64,000 nucleotides of DNA, from assembly GCF_003182135.1 (NCBI RefSeq), contig NZ_QGTL01000019.1, forward strand, positions 41,968 through 105,967. Reading direction: 5' to 3'. Both the position numbers and the translations under genes were made by a program. Below are positions 31,840 to 38,948 of this stretch, in pieces. Numbering within the stretch: position 1 is the first letter of the stretch; each line of letters begins with the position of its first letter. Under the pieces are notes generated by a model, which worked only from the letters and a program-made list of their open reading frames with translations, was not told the origin of the DNA and did no database searches. This DNA comes from Nocardia neocaledoniensis. Lineage in GTDB: Bacteria; Actinomycetota; Actinomycetes; Mycobacteriales; Mycobacteriaceae.

Positions 31840-32915
31840 GGGAGGCAGGGCCTTTCGGTGAAGCGGTGGCGTAGGGCGAGGGAGACGTAGACGAGGCCGA
31901 CCAGGACGGGGACCTCGATGAGTGGCCCGACGACACCGGCCAGCGCCTCACCGGAGCCGGCGCCGTAGGTGGCGATCGCCACGGCGATCGCGAGCTCGAA
32001 GTTGTTGCCCGCCGCGGTGAAGGCCAGTGTGGTGGTGCGGGCGTACCCGAGGCCGAGCAGCGCGCCGAGCAGGTAGCCGCCGCCCCACATCAGGGCGAAG
32101 TACACCAGCAGCGGCAGCGCGATCCGGGCCACGTCCCATGGTCGCGCGGTGATCTGCTCACCCTGCAGGGCGAACAGGATCACGATCGTGAACAGCAATC
32201 CGTACAGGGCCCACGGACCGATCCTGGGCAGGAAACGGGACTCGTACCACTCGCGGCCCTTGGCCCGCTCGCCGAAGCGACGCGTGAGATACCCGGCGAC
32301 GAGCGGAATGCCGAGGAAGATCAGCACCGACGCGGCGATCTGCCACGGCGAGGTGTCGATCCGGGCCTGTTCGAGCCCGAGCCATCCCGGCAGCACCGAG
32401 AGATAGAACCAGCCGAGCACGGCGAACATGAGGACCTGGAAGACCGAGTTCAGCGCCACCAGCACGGCGGCGGCCTCGCGGTCACCGCAGGCCAGGTCGT
32501 TCCAGATGATGACCATCGCGATGCAGCGCGCCAGCCCGACGATGATCAGGCCGGTCCGGTACTCCGGCAGGTCGGGCAGGAAGATCCAGGCCAGCGCGAA
32601 CATCAGCGCGGGGCCGATGATCCAGTTCAGCGCGAGCGAGGCGGCCATCAGCTTGCGATCGCCGGTGACGGTGTCGAGGCGGTCGTAGCGCACCTTCGCG
32701 AGCACCGGGTACATCATGATCAGCAGGCCGATCGCGATCGGCAGCGAGACGCCGTCGATCTCCACCGCGCCGAGCGCGTCGCCGAGGCCGGGGATCATGC
32801 GCCCCACCAGGATTCCGGCGAGCATGGCCGCGCCGATCCACAGCGGCAGGAACCGGTCGAGCGTGGACAGCTTGCCGACGACGGGCGCGTGCTCGGTGGT
32901 GGTCGTGGAGTTCAC
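31836..32915 (-). CDS. acr3: ACR3 family arsenite efflux transporter
   Basis: 359 residues, ten predicted membrane helices. The GTG at 32915 shares GTGA with the arsR stop. Family marks: MYPVLAKVRYD, ARCIAMVIIWNDLACGD containing the conserved cysteine needed for As(III) transport, and TTLAFTAAGNNFELAIAVAIA with the second signature. Exports As(III), using the proton gradient. An upstream in-frame extension overlaps arsR and is not coding. Confidence 0.93.
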   Translation of the reverse strand: MNSTTTTEHAPVVGKLSTLDRFLPLWIGAAMLAGILVGRMIPGLGDALGAVEIDGVSLPIAIGLLIMMYPVLAKVRYDRLDTVTGDRKLMAASLALNWIIGPALMFALAWIFLPDLPEYRTGLIIVGLARCIAMVIIWNDLACGDREAAAVLVALNSVFQVLMFAVLGWFYLSVLPGWLGLEQARIDTSPWQIAASVLIFLGIPLVAGYLTRRFGERAKGREWYESRFLPRIGPWALYGLLFTIVILFALQGEQITARPWDVARIALPLLVYFALMWGGGYLLGALLGLGYARTTTLAFTAAGNNFELAIAVAIATYGAGSGEALAGVVGPLIEVPVLVGLVYVSLALRHRFTERPCLP

Positions 32916-33274
32916 GCGTGCACACTCTCGGTGCTCAGCACGCCGGAGATCTTGGCGAACGCGTCGGGCACGACGCGGTAGTAGACCCAGGACGCGCGCC
33001 GCTCGCTCGTGAGCAGCCCGGCCTCGCGCAGCACCTTGAGGTGATGAGAGATCGTCGGCTGGCTCACCTCGACGCCGTCGGAGATATCGCATACGCACGC
33101 CTCGCCCCCGGCGCGGCTCGCGACCAACGACAGCAGCCGCAGCCGCACCGGATCCGCCAGCGCCTTGAACACCGCGGCCAGTTCGACGGCCTCGTCGACG
33201 GTCAGGGGATCGCGGACGATCGGCTCGGCGGCGCAGGCCGCCACGGGTGTCAGGTTCAGCTCCGACTTAGACAT
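32912..33274 (-). CDS. arsR: ArsR arsenic-responsive repressor
   Basis: 120 residues. Winged helix: ALADPVRLRLLSLVASR, then VSQPTISHHLKVLREAGLL. Candidate As(III) ligands are C60 and C62 in the ACVCD motif, plus C14 near the N-terminus. It represses the arsR-acr3-arsC operon; a perfect dyad lies directly in front of its ATG. Confidence 0.93.
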   Translation of the reverse strand: MSKSELNLTPVAACAAEPIVRDPLTVDEAVELAAVFKALADPVRLRLLSLVASRAGGEACVCDISDGVEVSQPTISHHLKVLREAGLLTSERRASWVYYRVVPDAFAKISGVLSTESVHA

Positions 33275-33277
33275 GTC

Positions 33278-33297
33278 TCGATATTGACGGATATCGA
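33278..33297. promoter_or_regulatory. ArsR operator
   Basis: TCGATAT (33278-33284) and ATATCGA (33291-33297) are exact reverse complements with a 6-bp spacer. The site starts 4 bp upstream of the arsR start codon, the usual position for autorepression in the ArsR family. Confidence 0.75.
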
Positions 33298-33331
33298 ATC
33301 AAAGGGCAAGCAAACACCTGGTGAACCTGAG

Positions 33332-34093
33332 TCAGTCCTCGTACAGCTGGACGAACCGGCGCACCAGCGCGCCGGGATGCACGACGTTCCCCGACCGGGC
33401 GACCTCTTTGAGCGTCTCGGCTTCCCCGGGGTCGAAGTAGCCGTGGTGCTTGTAGGCGTCGATCCGGGTGCTCATACCGTGGGCGTCCAGCTCCGGATGG
33501 AACTGCGTCGCATACACGTTGGCGCCCACCCGGAACGCCTGGATCGGGCAGCCGGACGAGAAGGCGAGCCGTTCGGCCTCCGGTGGGAGCTCGGTGGCCG
33601 CCTCCTTGTGCCCGACGAAGGCGTCGAACTCGGGCGGCAGCACGCACAGCAGCGGGTCGACCCGGCCCGACTCGGTCAGGGTGATGGTGGTGGGACCCAC
33701 CGGTTCGGGATGGGTGCGGTCGATGACCGCGCCGATCAGCGAGCCGATGACCCCGATGCCGAAACAGGCGCCGAGGAACGGGAAGTCCTGGCGCACCACC
33801 ACCGCGACCAGCTCGCGCAGCTCGGCTTCGACCCGTTGCTGCGCCGGCGACTTCGCCTCGGGTGGATCGGAGATGGTGAACGGACTGCCGCCCAGGATGA
33901 TCCCGGCGTAGTCGTCGAGGTCGAGATCGTCTAGGGGGTCGCGTTCCAGGCGGTGCCGGTGCAGCCGGTGCGAATCCAGCCCGCCGTAGCGCAGGAACGC
34001 GCGGTACTCCTGGTCGGCGGCCTCGTCCTCGGCACGTGTCGCCAGCAGCAGGAACGGCCTGCCGCCGTGGTCGCGCGCGCTCGCGTCGGTCAT
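33332..34093 (-). CDS. Class I glutamine amidotransferase-like protein
   Basis: 253 residues from the ATG at 34093 (a GTG three codons earlier is possible). Class I GATase triad: nucleophile cysteine in FLGACFGIGVIG, His and Glu in TQFHPELD. YAGIILGGSPFTISD forms the oxyanion region. No synthase domain is attached, so it is either a free-standing amidotransferase (GMP-synthase-like or gamma-glutamyl hydrolase type) or a partner of another protein. The residue after the nucleophile is Phe as in GMP-synthase-like stand-alone members. Confidence 0.8.
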   Translation of the reverse strand: MTDASARDHGGRPFLLLATRAEDEAADQEYRAFLRYGGLDSHRLHRHRLERDPLDDLDLDDYAGIILGGSPFTISDPPEAKSPAQQRVEAELRELVAVVVRQDFPFLGACFGIGVIGSLIGAVIDRTHPEPVGPTTITLTESGRVDPLLCVLPPEFDAFVGHKEAATELPPEAERLAFSSGCPIQAFRVGANVYATQFHPELDAHGMSTRIDAYKHHGYFDPGEAETLKEVARSGNVVHPGALVRRFVQLYED

Positions 34094-34168
34094 GTCAGAC
34101 ACCGTAGCCGCGGGCGGAACCCTTGCGCGCCACGCGGCCTACGGTGTCGCCGATCAGGACCGGCGGGG

Positions 34169-34798
34169 TCAGGGCCGTCCGCTGACGGCGGCGGTGACGG
34201 CGTCGAGGAAGGGCTGGCCGCCCATGGCGTAGCCGCCGGCGATCGCGCCCAGTACCAGGCCGACGGGGCCGGTGATGATGCTGAGGAAGCCGAAGCCGAG
34301 AACGGTGCCGATGAGACCGCCGAGCACGCCGCCCGCGACGACGCCGACGATGTTGCGGTTGATCTCGTTCGTCAGCTGGGACATGGGACTGATGGTCTGC
34401 AATTCGCCGATGTCCGAGGCGATCTCGTCGATCTCGGTGGCGCTCGCCTGCGGGGCGAGCACGAGGTGGTGGCCGTTGTCGGAGATCGTCTGCGCGACCC
34501 GGACCTCGGTGCCCGAGATCGTGTAGGCGAGCGGGATGCGGGTGATGACCTCGCCGGAATCGGCGGTGAGGGTCACCGCGGTGTCGTCCTCGGTGGTGGT
34601 GAAGGTGCCGCCTGCGACAGTGGTGGTCAGGACGCGGGAGAACTCGGTCAGGGTCGCCTCGTAGCGCACGGACCGGTCGATCCCGGACGTGCTCGCCCGC
34701 GGGGCCGGCGTCTCCGGCTGCGCGGTGGCGGCGCCCGCGGTGATCGCGAGGACGGCGCCGACGAGCAGGGCGGCAACGGGGGAGTAACCGAGCTTCAT
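34169..34798 (-). CDS. Exported protein with C-terminal glycine-rich membrane segment
   Basis: 209 residues. Signal peptide MKLGYSPVAALLVGAVLAI ending at AATAQ. A beta-rich middle (RYEATLTEFSRVLTTTV..., EVITRIPLAYTISGTEV) precedes two glycine-zipper hydrophobic stretches around residues 147-195 (GVVAGGVLGGLIGTVLG and GPVGLVLGAIAGGYAMGG). It looks like a nocardial cell-envelope protein family; function unknown. Confidence 0.7.
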   Translation of the reverse strand: MKLGYSPVAALLVGAVLAITAGAATAQPETPAPRASTSGIDRSVRYEATLTEFSRVLTTTVAGGTFTTTEDDTAVTLTADSGEVITRIPLAYTISGTEVRVAQTISDNGHHLVLAPQASATEIDEIASDIGELQTISPMSQLTNEINRNIVGVVAGGVLGGLIGTVLGFGFLSIITGPVGLVLGAIAGGYAMGGQPFLDAVTAAVSGRP

Positions 34799-35098
34799 CA
34801 GGGAATTCCTTTACGCATCAGGAAAAACTGCGCGGTCGAACGAGGGTTGGCGAGGGGCACGAACCATGTTGTCCGCCAGAGAGATCGGGCAGACCCTAGC
34901 ATTCCTTTCGCGAAAAGGGGAACCGTGTGCAGCTGGGCGCCGGACCAGTTTTTCATTCTGTTTAACCGGACCGGATTCCGGTTAAAAAAGGTGCGCGTTC
35001 ACAATTCGACATTGTCCGGTTCGTCCGTGTAAGAACTGTCACGCGAGTGGGATGTCGGTCGGGGACGTCCACCGGATGAGAAGTGTGGGACAACGCAG
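34799..35098. other. Divergent intergenic region with AT-rich patch
   Basis: The 300 bp between two exported-protein genes contain no coding frame. The stretch 34947-35030 is clearly richer in A and T than its surroundings and holds the palindrome at 34961-34986; promoters for both genes are expected here. Confidence 0.4.
34961..34986. promoter_or_regulatory. Perfect 9-8-9 palindrome in AT-rich divergent promoter region
   Basis: TTTAACCGG (34961-34969) and CCGGTTAAA (34978-34986) are exact reverse complements with an 8-bp spacer that itself contains another CCGG. Neither strand has a T run immediately after the stem, so an operator is more likely than a terminator. Confidence 0.5.
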
Positions 35099-35743
35099 AT
35101 GACGCGTCGACGAAACGTGGCCCTTGCCGGTGTGTCGATGGGGGCGGTCTTCGCCCTCGCTGGCACGTTCTACCTCGCGCTTTCCGTCGTCGTCGGGTTC
35201 GGAGCCGACGAGCGGTCCGCGCCCGACAACGCCTCTGTCGCAGAAACTTTGCCCACGGAGGTTTCGCCGACCCAGCCGCTGGGAACTATGAACGAGGTTT
35301 CCGGCGGAGTCGCCTCCACATTGGGCAAATCCGCTGATCGGATCCCCTGGGTCGAATTCGGCGTCGGCGATTGCGTGGAATTGGGCGCGACCCCCGACGG
35401 TATTCAGCAGGCTGCCTGTGGAAACGTCAATTCACGCTACAAAGTGGCGGAATTGGCGGCGGCGGGTGGGCACTGCCCGGGCGATGTCGACCATGTCCAT
35501 CCCCGGACGTTGCCGGGCGGCGTCCAGCAAACCCTCTGCCTCGACATCGACTGGACCGTCGGCGACTGTATCGACCTGTCCGGCGGCGCGGGCAGACACG
35601 TCGACTGCGGCGCCGACCTGCCCGGCCGGGTCCGGGTGCTCGAGATCCGGCACGACACCACCGACGTCAACGTCTGCACGGCCGGCGATCGCGGTGTCGT
35701 CTACGCCCAGCGCCGCTACGTGGTCTGCGTCAGCACGCGCTGA
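35099..35743 (+). CDS. Membrane-anchored LppU-like protein
   Basis: 214 residues. A single N-terminal membrane helix (about 8-33) without a lipobox, then an extracytoplasmic domain with eight cysteines (VGDCVEL, QAACGNV, GGHCPGD, QTLCLDI, VGDCIDL, HVDCGAD, NVCTAG, YVVCVS). The repeated pattern VGDCxxL...C...Y resembles the LppU/SCO3897-type extracellular domain of actinobacteria. Function unknown. Confidence 0.7.
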   Translation: MTRRRNVALAGVSMGAVFALAGTFYLALSVVVGFGADERSAPDNASVAETLPTEVSPTQPLGTMNEVSGGVASTLGKSADRIPWVEFGVGDCVELGATPDGIQQAACGNVNSRYKVAELAAAGGHCPGDVDHVHPRTLPGGVQQTLCLDIDWTVGDCIDLSGGAGRHVDCGADLPGRVRVLEIRHDTTDVNVCTAGDRGVVYAQRRYVVCVSTR

Positions 35744-35839
35744 ACCGGTGCGGTATCGATCGGCCGAGAACCGTGGACGTGCCCTCGTCTCGGTGGGAAG
35801 CTCGAAGGAGCCGGATCCCGACCCGAGGGAGCGTGCGAC

Positions 35840-37996
35840 ATGGTGGACCGGACGAACGGAGCGCAGCGACCGGAGAGCATCCGGAACGTCGCGCTGATCG
35901 GTAGCAGTGGTGCGGGCAAGACGACACTGGTCGAGGCGCTGGCGCTGGCGACCGGCACGGTGAACCGGGCGGGCCGGGTCGAGGACGGGACGTCGCTGTC
36001 GGACTACGACGAGGTCGAACGGCGCCAGCACCGGTCCGTGCAGGTCTCGGTGGTCCCGGTGCTGTGGGGCGGGGTGAAGATCAATCTGATCGATACGCCG
36101 GGCTGCCCGGACTTCGTCGGCGAGCTGCGGGCCGGGTTGCGGGCCGCGGACGCGGCGCTGTTCCTGGTGTCGGCGGCCGACGGGGTGGAGGGCGTGGCGG
36201 GCGCGACCCGGGAACTGTGGGCCGAATGCGCGCGGGTGGGGATGCCGCGGGCGATCGTGCTGACCCACCTGGACACCGCGCGGGCGGAGTACGCCGACCT
36301 GATCCAGACCTGCCAGGCGCTGCTGACCGACGGCGCGAGCGACACCGTCCTGCCGCTGCACCTGCCGGTCTACGGGCCGAAGAGCCCCGACGGTCACCGC
36401 CCCGCGACCGGACTGCTCGAACTGCTCGAGCGACGGGTGGCCGACTATCGCGGCGGGCAGCGCGAACGCACCGACCCCGACGCGGATCAGCTCGCGGAGA
36501 TCGACCCCGCCCGCGACCGGTTGATCGAGGCGATCATCGCCGGGAGCGAAGACGAGACGCTGATGGACCGCTACCTCGACGGCGAGAACGTCGAACTCGA
36601 CACCCTGGTCGCGGATCTGGAGCGGGCCGTCGCGCGCGGCGGCTTCCACCCGGTGCTGTTCGCGGCGCCCGCGGCCGAGGACGCGGAGCAGGGCCTCGGC
36701 ACGCTCGAACTGCTGGAACTGATCACCGCCGGATTCCCGACCCCGATCGAACACCCGATGTCGGCCGTCTCCGCCGGCGACGGCGCCGCCCCCACCGCGC
36801 TGCGCTGTGATCCGGCCGCCGACCTCGCCGCGGAGGTCATCCGCACCTCGTCCGACCCGTACGTGGGCCGGATCTCGCTGGTGCGGGTGTTCTCCGGCAC
36901 CCTGCACAGCGACGACACCGTCCACGTCTGCGGCGCCGGGCACGATGCCGACGATCGGGTCGGCGGGGTCAGCGCGCCGCTGGGCAAGCAGCAGCGGACC
37001 CTGACCGAGGCCGTCGCCGGGGACATCGCGTTCGTCAGCAAGCTCGGCCACGCGGAAACCGGCGACACCCTCTCCGGCATCGGCCAACCCCTGCTGATCG
37101 AGCCGTGGAAGCTGCCGGAACCGCTCCTGCCCGTGGCCATCCGGGCACAGGGGAAGGCCGACGAGGACAAGCTCTCGCAGAGCCTGACCCGGCTCGTCGC
37201 CGAGGATCCGACCCTGCGGCTGGAGAACAACGAACACACCCACCAGCTGGTGCTCTGGTGTCTGGGGGAGGCCCACCGCGAGGTCGCGCTGGAGCGATTA
37301 CGCGGCCGGTTCGGGGTGCGGGTGGACGTGGAACCGTATCGGGTGGCGCTGCGGGAGACGCTCGCCGCGCCCGCCGAGGGACACGGCAGGCTGGTGAAAC
37401 AGTCCGGCGGACACGGGCAGTACGCGGTGTGCCACCTCGAGGCCGAACCGCTGCCGCAGGGTGAGGGCTTCGAATTCGTCGACCGCGTGGTCGGCGGCGT
37501 GGTGCCGCGTCAGTTCATCGGCTCGGTGGAGAAGGGCGCGCGAACACAGGCCGCGCGCGGTGTCACTCCGGGCTGTCCGCTGGTGGACGTGCGGGTGACC
37601 CTGGTGGACGGCAAGGCGCACTCGGTCGATTCCTCCGACGCCGCGTTCCAGACCGCGGGCGCCCTCGCCCTGCGCGACGCGGCCGACGCCGCGGGCACCC
37701 TGCTGCTCGAGCCGGTTGCCGCCGTGCGGGTCACGGTCCCCGACGACCAGCTGGGCGCCGTCCTCGGCGACCTGTCCACCCGGCGCGGCCGCATCCTCGG
37801 CACCGAACCGGCCGAGCGGGGCCGCACCCACATCCGCGCCGAGGTCCCCGAACTCGAATTGAGCAGGTACGTCATCGACCTGCGCTCACTGACCCACGGC
37901 TCGGGTTCCTTCGCCCGCGCCTACCTCCGCCACGAACCCATGCCGCCCGCCGTCGCCGCCCGGGCCCGCAAGGACGGCGCCGAAGTACCTGCCTGA
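35840..37996 (+). CDS. fusA2: Elongation factor G-like protein EF-G2
   Basis: 718 residues with the five EF-G domains. GTPase domain: P-loop GSSGAGKTT (21-29). The switch-II motif reads DTPGCPDF, so the catalytic histidine of EF-G is replaced by C89, and the guanine-specificity motif is THLD (142-145) instead of NKxD. These deviations mark the EF-G2 paralogue; mycobacterial EF-G2 is reported to bind GTP without ribosome-dependent GTPase activity (recalled). It is not the housekeeping translocase. Stands alone. Confidence 0.9.
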   Translation: MVDRTNGAQRPESIRNVALIGSSGAGKTTLVEALALATGTVNRAGRVEDGTSLSDYDEVERRQHRSVQVSVVPVLWGGVKINLIDTPGCPDFVGELRAGLRAADAALFLVSAADGVEGVAGATRELWAECARVGMPRAIVLTHLDTARAEYADLIQTCQALLTDGASDTVLPLHLPVYGPKSPDGHRPATGLLELLERRVADYRGGQRERTDPDADQLAEIDPARDRLIEAIIAGSEDETLMDRYLDGENVELDTLVADLERAVARGGFHPVLFAAPAAEDAEQGLGTLELLELITAGFPTPIEHPMSAVSAGDGAAPTALRCDPAADLAAEVIRTSSDPYVGRISLVRVFSGTLHSDDTVHVCGAGHDADDRVGGVSAPLGKQQRTLTEAVAGDIAFVSKLGHAETGDTLSGIGQPLLIEPWKLPEPLLPVAIRAQGKADEDKLSQSLTRLVAEDPTLRLENNEHTHQLVLWCLGEAHREVALERLRGRFGVRVDVEPYRVALRETLAAPAEGHGRLVKQSGGHGQYAVCHLEAEPLPQGEGFEFVDRVVGGVVPRQFIGSVEKGARTQAARGVTPGCPLVDVRVTLVDGKAHSVDSSDAAFQTAGALALRDAADAAGTLLLEPVAAVRVTVPDDQLGAVLGDLSTRRGRILGTEPAERGRTHIRAEVPELELSRYVIDLRSLTHGSGSFARAYLRHEPMPPAVAARARKDGAEVPA

Positions 37997-38089
37997 ATTC
38001 GCGAGACGCGCGCCTCGGAGCGCCCGCCGTCGTGCCTGGCGGCCCGGCTGGTGGTGTCGCCGGGGAGCGGTGCTGGCTACGATCCGTTC

Positions 38090-38734
38090 GTGAATGCGCA
38101 GGTACTTCCCGGCCGGATGCTCGAGGCCCCGACAGCGGACGCGAGCGGCATGGATCGGCGGGCGTTCGGTGAATTCGTCGGCCCGCAAGGCGAACTGGCG
38201 TCCTACGCGCTGGGCTGGATCACCGGCTCCGATCCGCACGCCGGCCGGATCACCATCGGCATCGGCGCGGGGAATCCCGGCGGCGCCACCTTCCATGCCG
38301 TGGTCTTCCCTCATCAGGGCTCGCACGCGTACGCACTCGTGGACGATCCTTTCGAGCAGGTACCGGAAGGCGGCCCGGACCTGACCGCCGACGAAGCCAG
38401 AGCGCACGAGGATCTGCCGTTCGTGTGGTGGGTGGTCGATCAGGTGATGGACCGCGATCCGCGCGCCTGGTGGCTGCGGCACTGGGTCGTCGGCACCCGA
38501 TGTGTGCAGACTGCACAGGTTTTCGAGCAGGACGAACCGATCCTGCGTGTCACGCACGGCGACGACGGTGTGTGGCAGCTGACCGGTTCCTCCGCCGCCG
38601 GCCCCGACGGCAAGTTCGGCCATCTCTGGCACGCTGTCGACGAGGATCCGACCCTTCGGCACGTGCTGGATCTCCCTACCGGCACGCGCGCCACCCGCGG
38701 AAATCCGGTGGGGGAGTGGACAAGAACCGCCTAG
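38090..38734 (+). CDS. Hypothetical protein
   Basis: 214 residues from a GTG at 38090; the frame is open 13 codons further upstream. Tryptophan-rich (GWITGSD, LPFVWWVVDQ, RAWWLRHWVVG) and apparently soluble, with no signal peptide or membrane helix. I do not recognise the family. It lies between EF-G2 and the propeller kinase, same direction, without overlap. Confidence 0.65.
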   Translation: MNAQVLPGRMLEAPTADASGMDRRAFGEFVGPQGELASYALGWITGSDPHAGRITIGIGAGNPGGATFHAVVFPHQGSHAYALVDDPFEQVPEGGPDLTADEARAHEDLPFVWWVVDQVMDRDPRAWWLRHWVVGTRCVQTAQVFEQDEPILRVTHGDDGVWQLTGSSAAGPDGKFGHLWHAVDEDPTLRHVLDLPTGTRATRGNPVGEWTRTA

Positions 38735-38948
38735 GAAGCCGGCGCCCGACTCGCTCGACCCGATTGCCTCCTTCTCGGCGTGCTTCCTCACGCGGCCGTC
38801 GGCGCCATCATCATCGGCGGCATCGTCGGCCACTCGAACCCCGAACTGATTCCCCAAGTCCTGCCCTGAGTGCCGGGCGGGTCGAAGGCGATCGGCCACC
38901 TGCGTGGCGAAGCGACACTCGGTAGTCTCCTCGGCCGAGGAGGGATTC

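Noticed and set aside
34961..34986. Terminator reading of the TTTAACCGG hairpin
   Set aside because: No T run follows on either strand and the hairpin sits in a divergent promoter region, not behind a gene end.
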